Shown here: one piece after another, positions 8,971 through 18,266 of the stretch
How positions within the stretch are numbered: the stretch's first letter is position 1
Layout of the letters: every line of letters begins with the position of its first letter
Assembly (NCBI RefSeq): GCF_000024405.1
Contig: NC_013517.1
Location: 4,309,989-4,373,988, forward strand
Length of the DNA: 64,000 nucleotides
Direction: 5' to 3'
Source: Sebaldella termitidis ATCC 33386
GTDB lineage: Bacteria; Fusobacteriota; Fusobacteriia; Fusobacteriales; Leptotrichiaceae
Notes under the pieces: generated by a model
Seen by the model: the letters and a program-made list of their open reading frames with translations, nothing else
The model's database searches: none
What the model was told of the DNA's origin: nothing
Made by a program: the position numbers and the translations under genes

Positions 8971-9114
8971 TTTTCCCTCACTTATCGTGTACTTTATTTG
9001 ATATCCCGCATCGCCTGTATTGAAAAATTAAACATCCGGCATCATGCACTGGTATTTAAGATCACTAATTTTTCCAAACACCAGTATAGCAGAGCGGTTA
9101 ACATAATTATAAAA

Positions 9115-10131
9115 CTATCTTTTTATATCCATACCTTCTTTTAAATATTTTTCCACTTCATTATGAGTAAATGTTCCTGCATCCCCTCTTATTGTATGCT
9201 TTAATATAGAACATGACAGTGCGAATTCTATTATCTGTTCAGGATCTTCAAAATGGTTTACCGCATAAATCAATCCCGCTGCAAAACTGTCTCCTCCGCC
9301 TACCCTGTCCAGAATATCGAATTCCTCCCAGTCTGTTTCTATTGTCTTCCCGTTTATATATAAAAACCCTTTTAATGCATTTCTGTTTGATGATATACTT
9401 TTTCTTGCTGTCCTTGCTATTATTTTTATGCCGAATTTTTTTTCCATTTCATGAAAAACTCTGTCCATCTCTTCAAGGGACGGATTATTTCTGGAAAGTC
9501 CGTTTTTAATATCTGTCCCGTCTGCTCCCGGAAGATTCAAAGGCTCTATTCCTATACACATATCTGCATATTCTGCCAGCTCTGACAATATATCTCTTGC
9601 TTTTTGAAAATCCCATAATTTTTCTCTATAATTCAGATCCAGACTTATCTTTAATCCGGATTTCTTTGCTGCTTCCATTGCTTTTTTAGTGAGCCTTAGG
9701 GCATTATCCGAAACTGCAGGAGTTATACCGCTTATATGAAACCAGGTATAGTCCTTGAAAATTTCTTCAAAATTAAAAATTTCCGGATCGGCTTTTGCTA
9801 TGGCAGAATCTTTTCTGTCATATATTACTGTGGAATTTCTCTGTGAAAAACCGGTTTCCACAAAATAAAGCCCGAGCCTTCCTTCTGTTTTCACTATATG
9901 ATCTGTCACTACATTATTGCACTTTAAATATCTTATTACGGAATTTCCTAGATCATTATCAGGAAGAGCAGATATAAAAGCTGATTTCTCCACGCCAAGA
10001 TTCGCCATTGTGACGGAAACATTAGCTTCCGCACCTCCGAAATTCATATCAAATCTCTTTGAATGAAGAATTTTTTCATAATCTATTGTTGATAATCTGC
10101 CCATTATTTCTCCTAAAGAAATAAATTTCAA
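9115..10131 (-). CDS. kdgK: 2-keto-3-deoxygluconate kinase (PfkB family)
   Basis: A 338-residue ribokinase-family sugar kinase, predicted to phosphorylate 2-keto-3-deoxygluconate to KDPG in the cytoplasm. It has the N-terminal G-G-A-E-A-N-V-S-V motif at 32-40 and the C-terminal D-R-V-G-G-G-D-S-F-A-A-G motif with the catalytic base Asp281. The start is a TTG at 10131, 2 bp after the aldolase stop, with GGGAG inside the aldolase gene's end. The next ATG would remove the first beta-strand (K-F-I-S-L-G-E), which is conserved in the family. The linked KDPG aldolase makes the KDG assignment stronger than PfkB similarity alone. Confidence 0.86.
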   Translation of the reverse strand: MKFISLGEIMGRLSTIDYEKILHSKRFDMNFGGAEANVSVTMANLGVEKSAFISALPDNDLGNSVIRYLKCNNVVTDHIVKTEGRLGLYFVETGFSQRNSTVIYDRKDSAIAKADPEIFNFEEIFKDYTWFHISGITPAVSDNALRLTKKAMEAAKKSGLKISLDLNYREKLWDFQKARDILSELAEYADMCIGIEPLNLPGADGTDIKNGLSRNNPSLEEMDRVFHEMEKKFGIKIIARTARKSISSNRNALKGFLYINGKTIETDWEEFDILDRVGGGDSFAAGLIYAVNHFEDPEQIIEFALSCSILKHTIRGDAGTFTHNEVEKYLKEGMDIKR

Positions 10132-10133
10132 TT

Positions 10134-10778
10134 TTATCTCCCCTCTCTTGCTTCCTTTACCCTGTCTACAAAAGCCTTTGCATTTTCTACTACTGCGGAT
10201 ATTCCGTTTTCTTTATATCCTTTTGTCAGATCCGAGCCAATTCCTACTGCTACAGCTCCCTTATTTATCCAGTCCTTTACATTATCAAGGCTTACTCCGC
10301 CTGTAGGCATTATATTTACCTGGGGAAGAGGCCCTTTTACTGCTTTTATAAAATCTGCTCCAAATGCGCTTCCCGGGAATAATTTTACGATATCCACCCC
10401 TGCCTCCATAGCTGTTATCATCTCTGTTATTGTAAGGCAGCCGGCCATATAAGGTATACAGTATCTGTTACAAAGCTTTGCAGTATTTTCGTCAAATCCG
10501 GGACTTACTATATATGTCGCTCCTGATAATATGGCGTTTCTGGCAGTTTCGCTATCCAAAACAGTACCTGCTCCTATCTCCAGCGTATCTCCAAACTCAG
10601 CTTTCAGAGTTTCTATTACTTTACTGGTACCGGGAACAGTGTAAGTTACTTCTATGGATCTGATTCCGCCTTCTATACAGGCTCTGGATACTTTTACTGC
10701 TTCTTCTCCGTTTTCAGCTCTTATTACTGCTACTACACCGGAATCCAGTATATTTTTTATTGTTTCATACTTTTTCAT
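10134..10778 (-). CDS. eda: KHG/KDPG aldolase
   Basis: A 214-residue class I aldolase that splits 2-keto-3-deoxy-6-phosphogluconate (or 4-hydroxy-2-ketoglutarate) into pyruvate and an aldehyde product. The Schiff-base lysine is Lys132 in D-I-V-K-L-F-P-G, and the catalytic Glu is Glu43 in S-I-E-V-T-Y. Length and the G-G-V-S-L-D-N phosphate-binding loop fit the family. The ATG at 10778 is chosen because AAGGAGG lies 6 bp upstream; an ATG six codons earlier has none. Translationally coupled to the kinase downstream. The pair gives the end of the hexuronate/KDG route: KDG to KDPG to pyruvate and glyceraldehyde 3-phosphate. Confidence 0.92.
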   Translation of the reverse strand: MKKYETIKNILDSGVVAVIRAENGEEAVKVSRACIEGGIRSIEVTYTVPGTSKVIETLKAEFGDTLEIGAGTVLDSETARNAILSGATYIVSPGFDENTAKLCNRYCIPYMAGCLTITEMITAMEAGVDIVKLFPGSAFGADFIKAVKGPLPQVNIMPTGGVSLDNVKDWINKGAVAVGIGSDLTKGYKENGISAVVENAKAFVDRVKEAREGR

Positions 10779-10798
10779 ATTTTCCTCCTTACACATTT

Positions 10799-10835
10799 TA
10801 TACTAATATACTACCATACTAATTCAAAAATGCAA
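10799..10835 (-). promoter_or_regulatory. Promoter and operator of the aldolase-kinase operon
   Basis: Read leftward, TTGCAT (10835-10830), a 16-bp spacer and TAGTAT (10813-10808) form a promoter. The sequence TATACTAATATA (10799-10810) overlaps the -10, and a partial copy ATACTAAT (10816-10823) lies in the spacer. This is the same core seen at the ABC operon and GntR-A promoters, which ties the KDG/KDPG genes into the same proposed regulon. Confidence 0.6.
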
Positions 10836-11115
10836 TAGTCATCACAAAAAAATATTTTGCTTTTATATATAAAATTTCGCTTTTTCCTGTATATTAAAGC
10901 TTTTTAAAACATTAAAAAATATAGAAAAAAATAATATATTTTTTTATCTTGCATTATTTTGACAAAAATATTGCTTTTTTTGCATAAAATTTGTTACTTC
11001 TATTAATTATTATCTCCCTTTCGGAAAAATAAAAAATTTTACCGTTTATTTTATTTGCATTTATACAATGAATACTGATATTTCTCTGCATATGTTAATT
11101 TAATTTCTAAATAAA

Positions 11116-11147
11116 AATTTGAAATTCAAATTAGAATTTGATATAAT
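11116..11147 (+). promoter_or_regulatory. Strong promoter with palindrome upstream of the efflux operon
   Basis: TTGAAA (11119-11124), a 17-bp spacer and TATAAT (11142-11147) form a near-consensus promoter. The perfect inverted repeat AATTTG-AAATT-CAAATT (11116-11132) covers the -35, a place where a repressor could act. The TetR-family protein at the end of the operon is a candidate ligand (inference). The predicted start site is about 500 bp before the first gene. Confidence 0.55.
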
Positions 11148-11661
11148 CTGATCAGTTAAGATTAATTGGAATAACAGTAAAATTTAGGCAATTTTTGGTT
11201 CTGTAAATCATATGGAAGTAAATGTAATGTATTGAATGTATTTTAATTGTTAAACCAGTGATATAATCTGCTAACTCTTCTTTCAGCAGATTCATTATCA
11301 TATATATTTTTTATTCAAATTTGTTTTTCGGCAAAAATCTCAGCAGTTTGATTATATATATGATTATTGAATTCACTTTTCAAGCTTCAAGAAATCTTTT
11401 TTCTTTTTCAAATTAAATTTTACCGGTAAAGCTCTTACTTCTTTTGTTCTTCGTAATCCGGCCGACGATTAAATACATTTATAAAAAAATAACTCAATTT
11501 ATATTTACATTCCATTCTGACATATATAAGATACCTAAAAAGTCTCTCATTTTTTAAATGTCTGTTTTTTTGCTGTCTTTATCTTTTCAGGTTTATTAAT
11601 TTATCATAGTCCGTTTATAATGCATCAAAAATATAAATTTAAATATCAGGAAGGTGAATTT
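11148..11661 (+). other. Long untranslated leader or intergenic stretch before the efflux operon
   Basis: No convincing gene. It holds one perfect 8-bp hairpin, AATCTGCT (11265-11272) with AGCAGATT (11285-11292), followed by T-rich sequence. A GC-richer patch at 11373-11468 is open leftward for 31 codons without a start; it could be the tail of a decayed gene, or chance. The adjoining stretch from 10836 to 11115, between the aldolase promoter and the efflux promoter, is AT-rich with nothing recognisable. Confidence 0.4.
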
Positions 11662-13140
11662 ATGAAAAAATTATGTGAACGGTTATCTTGTCTTGTACTT
11701 ATGGTTTTATTTATCATTTCCTGCAGCAATACCCAGATCGGTACGACAGAAAAACAATATCTGGAATCAAAGCAGAATAAATGGACTGAGCTCTCTACAG
11801 AATATGACAGTCCTTATTTCAACACTAAAACACAGAATAATCTTTCTCCCGATGCTTTGGCCGACTGGTGGAATATTCTGGATGACGATACCCTTACACA
11901 GCTCATAACACTATCGCTAAACAATAACAAAAATCTCATGGAAGCCAGAGCCAGAGTTAATGAAGCAAGAGCTGCTCTCGGGATTAGTCAGGCTGAGCTC
12001 CTCCCATGGCTTGACAGTAATAATTTCTGGGGAAGAGCAAAAATTTCCGATAACATTACCCCTGAAATCGGTATAACCGATATTTACAGACTCGGGATTG
12101 ATGCTTCATGGGAGATTGATATCTTTGGAGGAAACCGATATAAAGTAAAAGCCGCAGAATCGGATTTACTTGCACAGAATGCTCTTCTTCATTCTACATG
12201 GGTCAGCATTTCTTCTGAAGTAGCCGTTAACTATCTTTCTCTGAGAACATTACAGGAACGTCTTGCAATAGCCGAGAGCAACTTAGCTCTACAGGAAACT
12301 TCAATCAAACTGCTGCAGTCGAAAAATAAAGCCGGATTAACAGACGAACTAAACCTGAATCAGGCAAAATACACCGCGAATCAGACTAAAGCCGCTATTC
12401 CTGCCATTAAGATAAGTATAGAGGAAATACTGAATAATCTGGCAATACTTACCGGACAGGTTCCGGGAAGTCTCGAAAAAACATTGACGGAAAGAAAAGA
12501 ACTTCCTGATGTAAATGAAATGATATATGTAGGAATCCCGGCAGAAGCGCTAAGACAAAGACCAGATATACAGGCTGCGGAATATAAGCTGGAATCCCAA
12601 ATTGCCCGTACCAAATCTGCAAGAACAGATCTACTGCCGAAACTGTCATTATTTGGTTCCATAGGACTGGAAAGTCTGACCAGCGGTTCGCTGCTGTCAG
12701 GAGCAAGTAAGGGATTTTCGCTTCTTCCACAGATTAGCTTTCCTATTTTTCATGCGGGAGCGATTAGAAAAAATATAAATGTCCAGTCTGCGAGGGAAGA
12801 GCAGTATCTTGCCGCTTATGAGAATACAGTTTTAAATGCCGCTGCCGAGGTAAGAAACGCATTAACAGCAGTAGCTCAGGAATCAGAAAAAAATACTTCG
12901 TTAAAAGACGGAGTTTCGAATGCATCAGCAGCCCTGAAAATAGCACAAAATAAATATAACAACGGACTTACGGACTACCAGAGTGTCCTTGATGCCCAAA
13001 GATCATTGCTGTCTTTACAGGATCAGTATGCAATAAGCAAAGGACAGAAGGTTTCTAATTTAGTCGGTTTATTTAAAGCACTGGGCGGCGGCTGGAAACC
13101 TCTTACTCAGGAAGAGCCGGCAGCAGCAGACAAAAAATAA
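11662..13140 (+). CDS. Outer-membrane efflux lipoprotein (OprM/NodT type, TolC superfamily)
   Basis: A 492-residue predicted outer-membrane channel that lets the downstream ABC pump expel substrate across the whole envelope. The start at 11662 has AGGAAGGTG upstream; an ATG 14 codons earlier has no such site. The lipoprotein signal ends at F-I-I-S-C (Cys21). Two OEP repeats follow, with the usual A-R-A-R-V-N-E-A-R-A-A-L-G and Q-A-A-E-Y-K-L-E-S-Q-I-A helical segments and R-Q-R-P-D-I in the second. First gene of a six-gene operon, 27 bp before the adaptor. Having the channel in the operon distinguishes it from the E. coli ybh operon, which relies on a TolC encoded elsewhere. Confidence 0.88.
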   Translation: MKKLCERLSCLVLMVLFIISCSNTQIGTTEKQYLESKQNKWTELSTEYDSPYFNTKTQNNLSPDALADWWNILDDDTLTQLITLSLNNNKNLMEARARVNEARAALGISQAELLPWLDSNNFWGRAKISDNITPEIGITDIYRLGIDASWEIDIFGGNRYKVKAAESDLLAQNALLHSTWVSISSEVAVNYLSLRTLQERLAIAESNLALQETSIKLLQSKNKAGLTDELNLNQAKYTANQTKAAIPAIKISIEEILNNLAILTGQVPGSLEKTLTERKELPDVNEMIYVGIPAEALRQRPDIQAAEYKLESQIARTKSARTDLLPKLSLFGSIGLESLTSGSLLSGASKGFSLLPQISFPIFHAGAIRKNINVQSAREEQYLAAYENTVLNAAAEVRNALTAVAQESEKNTSLKDGVSNASAALKIAQNKYNNGLTDYQSVLDAQRSLLSLQDQYAISKGQKVSNLVGLFKALGGGWKPLTQEEPAAADKK

Positions 13141-13167
13141 TTTCTAGGAATTTTTTAGGAGGAGAAA

Positions 13168-14232
13168 ATGGACAAAAAAGAAATATTCTCAAAAATAAAA
13201 AATAAGAAAAAAATAATTCTTCTGTTAATTGTCTTAATAATAGCTTTCATCGGACTGTATATATATACCAGAGAGGGCGAAAGCAAGGAAGTCGTACTGT
13301 ATGGAAACGTGGATATCAGACAGGTTTCGCTGTCTTTTAATGCCAGTGAAAGAATAGATATAATGTATGTAGAAGAAGGCGATACAGTAAAAAAAGGACA
13401 GCTGCTGGCAAGTCTGGATACAGAAAATTTACTGCTTCAAATAGAAAAAAGCAAGGCTAAAATTGAAGCACAGAAATATGTGGTATTACGTCTGAAAAAC
13501 GGAACAAGACCTAAAGAAATTTCCCAACAGCTGTCAAAACTGAATGCCGCTAAGGCTGAAGCAGAAAATGCAAGAATACTGCTGCAAAGAGTTCAGAGTG
13601 CTCATGCAGCTTCTGACGGTCTGTCAGTGAGCAAACAGGAAATAGATGATGCGAGATCAAGAGTCAAAGTAACTTCAGCCCAAGTAAAAGAGGCTAATGA
13701 TGCTTATCAGCTGTCTGCAGCCGGACCCCGTAAAGAAGATATAGCTGAAGCAGAGGCCGAATTAAAAGCAGCAATGGCTGAATTAGCAATACAGGAATAT
13801 CAGCTGAGCCAGGCTGAATTACGATCGCCTGTCGACGGAGTAGTTCGTTCCCGTTTGCAGGAACCCGGAGATATGGCATCGCCTCAGCGTGCGACTTACC
13901 TTCTCGCTCTGAATGAAAAAAAATGGATACGTGCATATATTCAGGAAACACAGCTGGAAATTGTTAAACCCGGAATGGAAGTCGACATCTATATTGACGG
14001 TTACTCAGACAGCCCTATAAAAGGTCAGGTCGGCTATATATCCTCAGTAGCTGAATTTACGCCTAAAACTGTTCAGACAGAAGAATTAAGAACTTCTCTG
14101 CTCTACGAAATCAGGGTTTATGTAGATGACAATAAAGATGTTCTGCGTATGGGAATGCCGGCTACAATAAAAATTCCGCGTCCGGTTGACCCTGTGACAG
14201 GAAGCCTGAATACTAAGGAGCAGTTTTTATGA
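13168..14232 (+). CDS. HlyD-family periplasmic adaptor (YbhG-like)
   Basis: A 354-residue membrane-fusion protein linking the inner-membrane ABC permeases to the outer-membrane channel. A single N-terminal membrane anchor spans about residues 14-31. It is followed by a biotinyl-lipoyl-like strand segment (E-G-D-T-V-K-K-G-Q-L-L-A), a long coiled-coil hairpin (about 90-205), then the second lipoyl half (L-R-S-P-V-D-G-V-V-R-S-R). AGGAGG precedes the ATG. Its stop overlaps the ATPase start by 4 bp, which indicates coupling. Domain order and gene order match E. coli YbhG. Confidence 0.88.
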   Translation: MDKKEIFSKIKNKKKIILLLIVLIIAFIGLYIYTREGESKEVVLYGNVDIRQVSLSFNASERIDIMYVEEGDTVKKGQLLASLDTENLLLQIEKSKAKIEAQKYVVLRLKNGTRPKEISQQLSKLNAAKAEAENARILLQRVQSAHAASDGLSVSKQEIDDARSRVKVTSAQVKEANDAYQLSAAGPRKEDIAEAEAELKAAMAELAIQEYQLSQAELRSPVDGVVRSRLQEPGDMASPQRATYLLALNEKKWIRAYIQETQLEIVKPGMEVDIYIDGYSDSPIKGQVGYISSVAEFTPKTVQTEELRTSLLYEIRVYVDDNKDVLRMGMPATIKIPRPVDPVTGSLNTKEQFL

Positions 14233-15980
14233 ATGAAGAAAATATAGTTATTGCAGAAAACTTACATAAAAGCTTTTTTTCTAAATCATCAAAAAAGACA
14301 ACAGATGCTCTCACAGATATTAATATTGAAATTCCAAGGGGAAAGCTTACTGCCTTGATAGGTCCTGACGGTGCCGGTAAAACAACTTTCATCCGGCTGG
14401 TCTGCGGACTTATGTTTCCAAGTGACGGAAAGCTCACAGTACTTGGCATGGAAACTAAAGATAATCCTCAGGAAATCCAGAATAAAATAAGCTATATGCC
14501 TCAGCGTTTTGGTCTTTATGAAGATTTGAGCATACAGGAAAATTTGAATCTTTATGCTGATCTGCACGGAGTATCGCAGGAGGAGCGCAAAAAACGTTTC
14601 AGCGAGCTTTTAAAAATGACAGGTTTGGAGCCTTTTACCGAAAGACAGGCCGGAAAACTGTCAGGAGGAATGAAGCAAAAACTGGGATTAGCCTGTACTC
14701 TTGTCCGTTCTCCGGAGCTTTTACTGCTGGATGAACCCACAGTGGGTGTTGATCCTCTTTCAAGAAAAGAATTATGGGAAATTTTACAAAAACTTGTTAA
14801 AGATGAAAAAATCACCATTCTTGTAAGTACTGCTTATATGGATGAAGCAGAGCTGTGCCAGAAAGTAATAGTAATGCATAAAAGCCAGGTATTAGCTGTA
14901 GGAACACCAAAAGAATTATGTCTGAAAGCTGAAAACAGATGTTTTATAGTTCAGCCTCCTGCAGAAATGCCCTCGCGTATTTTACAGACAAAGCTTCTTG
15001 ATTATAAGGAAAGCATTATTGATGCCGTTCCTGAGGGAGGAGAGGTAAGATTTATTGCCCGTTCGGAAGATGCTGTTAACAGCATTAAAAATATAACAAA
15101 TGATCTGCATATTCAGAAGGTTAATGCCGGTCTGGAAGACGGATTCATGCTTTTACTCCATGAATACGAAGACAATCATAGAGAGTATACAGAAGAGATA
15201 CTTCCTGTAAAATTTCCTGATACTTTCGAAATATCAGACCAGATTGACATAGAGGTTAATAACCTTGTCCGTAAATTCGGAGATTTTACAGCTGTGGCAA
15301 ACACCTCCTTTCAGGTACATAAAGGAGAAATCTTCGGACTTCTGGGACCAAACGGTGCCGGTAAAACAACAACTTTCAGAATGCTCTGCGGTCTGCTTCC
15401 GGCGACAAGCGGTTTTCTTTCTGTAGCCGGTGTTAATCTGCGTAAAGCCAGAACTCAGGCCAGAAAAAATATTGGATATGTTGCACAAAAATTTTCCTTA
15501 TATTCTACTTTGACTGTAGATGAAAATCTAAAATTTTTCGGCGGAGTCTACGGCTTGAAAAAAGAAAAACTAAGAAAAAGAATGGAAGATGTAAAGGAAC
15601 AGTTTGATCTGAGAGGACTGGAAGCGAAGCCGAGCGGCGAGCTTCCCGGAGGATTTAAGCAGCGTTTATCAATGGCTGTAGCACTTCTGCATGAACCCAA
15701 AATTCTCTTTCTTGATGAACCTACCAGTGGTATTGATCCTTTAGCACGGCGTTCTTTCTGGCGCCAAATAACAGCTCTTGCTGCAGGAGGTACTACAATA
15801 ATTATTACTACACACTTTATGGAGGAAGCAGAGTACTGTGATCGTATTATGATACAGGATCAGGGTAAAATGCTGATATTGGGAACCCCTCAGGAAGTAA
15901 GAGAAAAAGCCGGTAAGGATATAAAAACAATGAATCAGGCTTTTATCGAAATAATAGGGGAAAGCCGTTCACCCCACTAG
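14229..15980 (+). CDS. Fused tandem ABC ATPase of a drug/cation exporter (YbhF-like)
   Basis: A 583-residue protein with two nucleotide-binding domains in one chain. Domain 1 has Walker A G-P-D-G-A-G-K-T at 45-52, signature L-S-G-G-M-K-Q-K, and Walker B L-L-L-D-E-P. Domain 2 has G-P-N-G-A-G-K-T-T, a changed signature L-P-G-G-F-K-Q-R and Walker B L-F-L-D-E-P. The altered second signature suggests the two ATP sites are not equivalent, as in other fused exporters. It energises the two permeases downstream. Confidence 0.9.
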   Translation: MNEENIVIAENLHKSFFSKSSKKTTDALTDINIEIPRGKLTALIGPDGAGKTTFIRLVCGLMFPSDGKLTVLGMETKDNPQEIQNKISYMPQRFGLYEDLSIQENLNLYADLHGVSQEERKKRFSELLKMTGLEPFTERQAGKLSGGMKQKLGLACTLVRSPELLLLDEPTVGVDPLSRKELWEILQKLVKDEKITILVSTAYMDEAELCQKVIVMHKSQVLAVGTPKELCLKAENRCFIVQPPAEMPSRILQTKLLDYKESIIDAVPEGGEVRFIARSEDAVNSIKNITNDLHIQKVNAGLEDGFMLLLHEYEDNHREYTEEILPVKFPDTFEISDQIDIEVNNLVRKFGDFTAVANTSFQVHKGEIFGLLGPNGAGKTTTFRMLCGLLPATSGFLSVAGVNLRKARTQARKNIGYVAQKFSLYSTLTVDENLKFFGGVYGLKKEKLRKRMEDVKEQFDLRGLEAKPSGELPGGFKQRLSMAVALLHEPKILFLDEPTSGIDPLARRSFWRQITALAAGGTTIIITTHFMEEAEYCDRIMIQDQGKMLILGTPQEVREKAGKDIKTMNQAFIEIIGESRSPH

Positions 15981-15989
15981 GAGGAAATT

Positions 15990-17117
15990 ATGATTAAGAA
16001 TGATTTTTTAATACGTCTTACCGCAATGACAAATAAAGAATTTCATCAGTTAATGCGGGATAACAGCAGTATTTTAATCGGAATATTTTTACCTATTATT
16101 CTCATATTTATTATAGGATATGGTGTTTCACTTGATGTAAAAAAAGTTCCCATAGCAACGGTTCTTGAAGATACCTCCCCTACAGTTCATGAAGTTTTGA
16201 GCTTCCTTAACGGATCAGAATATTTTGCCCCTATTTATGTGACTTCTATGCATGAAGCAAAAGAACTAATGGATAACCGTGATGTTGATGCTATTATAAG
16301 AATCCCATCTGATTTTTCAAAAAATTTATATACTCGCGGAAGCTCGATGCAGCTGATTTTATATGGTGTGGATTCCACTACGGCTACAACGGTAAAAGGA
16401 TATGTGGAAGGTTCCGTAAAGCAGTGGGAGGCATTAAACAAAGCCAGATTCATAAACGGTTCCACTGCGGGAATCATAACCGTGGAAAACAGAATGTGGT
16501 TTAATGATGCGAATTCAAGCATCTGGTATTTTATTCCGGGACTAATAGTGCTTATAATAACTATTGTAGGAGTGTTTCTGACCTCGCTTGTTATGGCACG
16601 TGAATGGGAACGCGGAACATTGGAATCACTGTTTATTTCACCAGTAAAACCCTTAGAAATATTATTGTCAAAAATGATCCCGTATTTCTGTATTGCCATG
16701 ATCGGGCTTGCTTTTTGTCTTATTGCTGCACGGTTTTTATTCAAAGTACCTATACATGGTTCCCTGACCCTTATTATACTGTCTTCCATGCTTTATCTGC
16801 TCGCCACTTTGGGAATGGGACTGACCATATCATCCATTACCAAAAATCAGTTTTTGGCAAGCCAGATAGCATTGGTAGTGAGCTTTTTGCCTGCAATGAT
16901 GCTGACAGGATTTTTGTTTGATTTACGGAGTGTTCCTTTTTTTATCCGCAGCGTCGGACAGATACTGCCGGCAACATATTATTTACAGCTGCTTAAATCA
17001 CTTTTTCTTGCAGGAAACAACTGGAATCTGATTTTTAAAAACTGCTTCATTCTATTTGCTTATGCTGTATTTTTTGTATCTGCCGCACTTAAAGTAACTA
17101 AAAAAACTGTAGAATAA
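15990..17117 (+). CDS. ABC-2 type permease (YbhS-like)
   Basis: A 375-residue inner-membrane subunit. It has one N-terminal membrane helix (about 28-47), a large external domain with an N-terminal V-P-I-A-T-V segment, then five to six helices from about residue 180. The ABC-2 signature region A-R-E-W-E-R-G-T-L-E-S-L-F-I-S-P is present. AGGAGG precedes the ATG, 9 bp after the ATPase gene. It probably forms a heterodimer with the next gene product. Family members export drugs or ions; the substrate here is unknown. Confidence 0.88.
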   Translation: MIKNDFLIRLTAMTNKEFHQLMRDNSSILIGIFLPIILIFIIGYGVSLDVKKVPIATVLEDTSPTVHEVLSFLNGSEYFAPIYVTSMHEAKELMDNRDVDAIIRIPSDFSKNLYTRGSSMQLILYGVDSTTATTVKGYVEGSVKQWEALNKARFINGSTAGIITVENRMWFNDANSSIWYFIPGLIVLIITIVGVFLTSLVMAREWERGTLESLFISPVKPLEILLSKMIPYFCIAMIGLAFCLIAARFLFKVPIHGSLTLIILSSMLYLLATLGMGLTISSITKNQFLASQIALVVSFLPAMMLTGFLFDLRSVPFFIRSVGQILPATYYLQLLKSLFLAGNNWNLIFKNCFILFAYAVFFVSAALKVTKKTVE

Positions 17118-17131
17118 GAGAGTGATTTTAG

Positions 17132-18247
17132 ATGGATAATATTATGACATTTTTATTAAAATTTAGAAATATGTGCAGAAAAGAACTTTTAACTACTTTG
17201 AAAGATCCTGCCACAAGAATAGTACTTTTTCTTCCGGTTGTTTTACAGGGTATTTTATTCGGGTATGCGGCAACTTATAATCTTGACAGTGTTCCATATG
17301 CCTGTATTGATAACAGCAGAAGTGCAACATCCGTCGAATTTCTTTCCAGACTTGACGGAACAGGTGTTTTTCAGCGTGTCCAGACCCTTATGAATGCCGA
17401 CGGAATCGCACAAAGTATAGATTCTAATAAAGCAATGATGGTAATCAGCATAGACTCTGATTTTGAAAGAAAGCTCGCAGAAGGCGGTTCTGCTGCAATT
17501 CAGGTAATTATAGACGGACGTAATACCATGACAGCCGCTGTAGCTTTAGGATATATTAATGATATTATAGGAGATTTCAATGCTGAAAGAAACGGAAATG
17601 AGCAGCTGATAAATATTGAAACAAGAGCATGGTACAATCCTAACCTTATTACAAGATGGAGCTTTCTGCCGGGAATGATAGCAGCACTCAGCCTGATACA
17701 GATTTTGATGCTTGCAGGCCTGTCTGTTGCCAGAGAAAGAGAACAGGGAACTTTTGACCAGCTTCTTGTTACTCCGCTTTCTTCAACTGAAATTTTAATT
17801 GGTAAGGCTGTTCCGCCATTACTCATTGGCATGATGCAGGTGACTTTTATTATGATTTTATGTGTATTTTGGTTTAAAATACCTCTGAATGGTTCACTGC
17901 TTACACTCTACCTCACAGTTTTTATCTTCATGCTCAGCTGTATCGGTATCGGATTATCTATTTCGGCAGTTTCTACAAGTATGCAGCAGGTAATGGTGTA
18001 CACTTTTGTTCTTATGATGCCGATGGTTCTGTTATCCGGTCTGGCAACACCTATACGTAACATGCCTGAAATTCTTCAGATTGCTACTTATGCTAATCCG
18101 CTGCGTTTTGGAGTGGATGCCATAAGGAGAGTTTATCTTGAAGGCAGCACTCTGGCTCAGGTTGCCCATAATTTTATTCCTATGACGGCAGTCGCAGCAG
18201 TGACTCTTCCGCTGGCAGTCCGTTTATTTAGAAATAAATTAACTTAA
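17132..18247 (+). CDS. ABC-2 type permease (YbhR-like)
   Basis: A 371-residue second permease with the same topology: an N-terminal helix, an external domain, then a helical bundle containing A-R-E-R-E-Q-G-T-F-D-Q-L-L-V-T-P. It is homologous to, but distinct from, the preceding permease. The C-terminal segment Y-A-N-P-L-R-F-G-V-D-A-I-R-R matches the family. It lies 14 bp after the first permease and 19 bp before the TetR gene. Confidence 0.88.
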   Translation: MDNIMTFLLKFRNMCRKELLTTLKDPATRIVLFLPVVLQGILFGYAATYNLDSVPYACIDNSRSATSVEFLSRLDGTGVFQRVQTLMNADGIAQSIDSNKAMMVISIDSDFERKLAEGGSAAIQVIIDGRNTMTAAVALGYINDIIGDFNAERNGNEQLINIETRAWYNPNLITRWSFLPGMIAALSLIQILMLAGLSVAREREQGTFDQLLVTPLSSTEILIGKAVPPLLIGMMQVTFIMILCVFWFKIPLNGSLLTLYLTVFIFMLSCIGIGLSISAVSTSMQQVMVYTFVLMMPMVLLSGLATPIRNMPEILQIATYANPLRFGVDAIRRVYLEGSTLAQVAHNFIPMTAVAAVTLPLAVRLFRNKLT

Positions 18248-18266
18248 TTTGTAAAGTAGGTATTAT

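Noticed and set aside
16590-16610. A third CACGTG as parS
   Set aside because: The flanks (TATGG/AATGG) do not match parS and it lies in coding sequence of a permease.
16235-16789. 184-codon leftward open frame
   Set aside because: It lies wholly inside the YbhS-like permease gene in antisense and matches no family.
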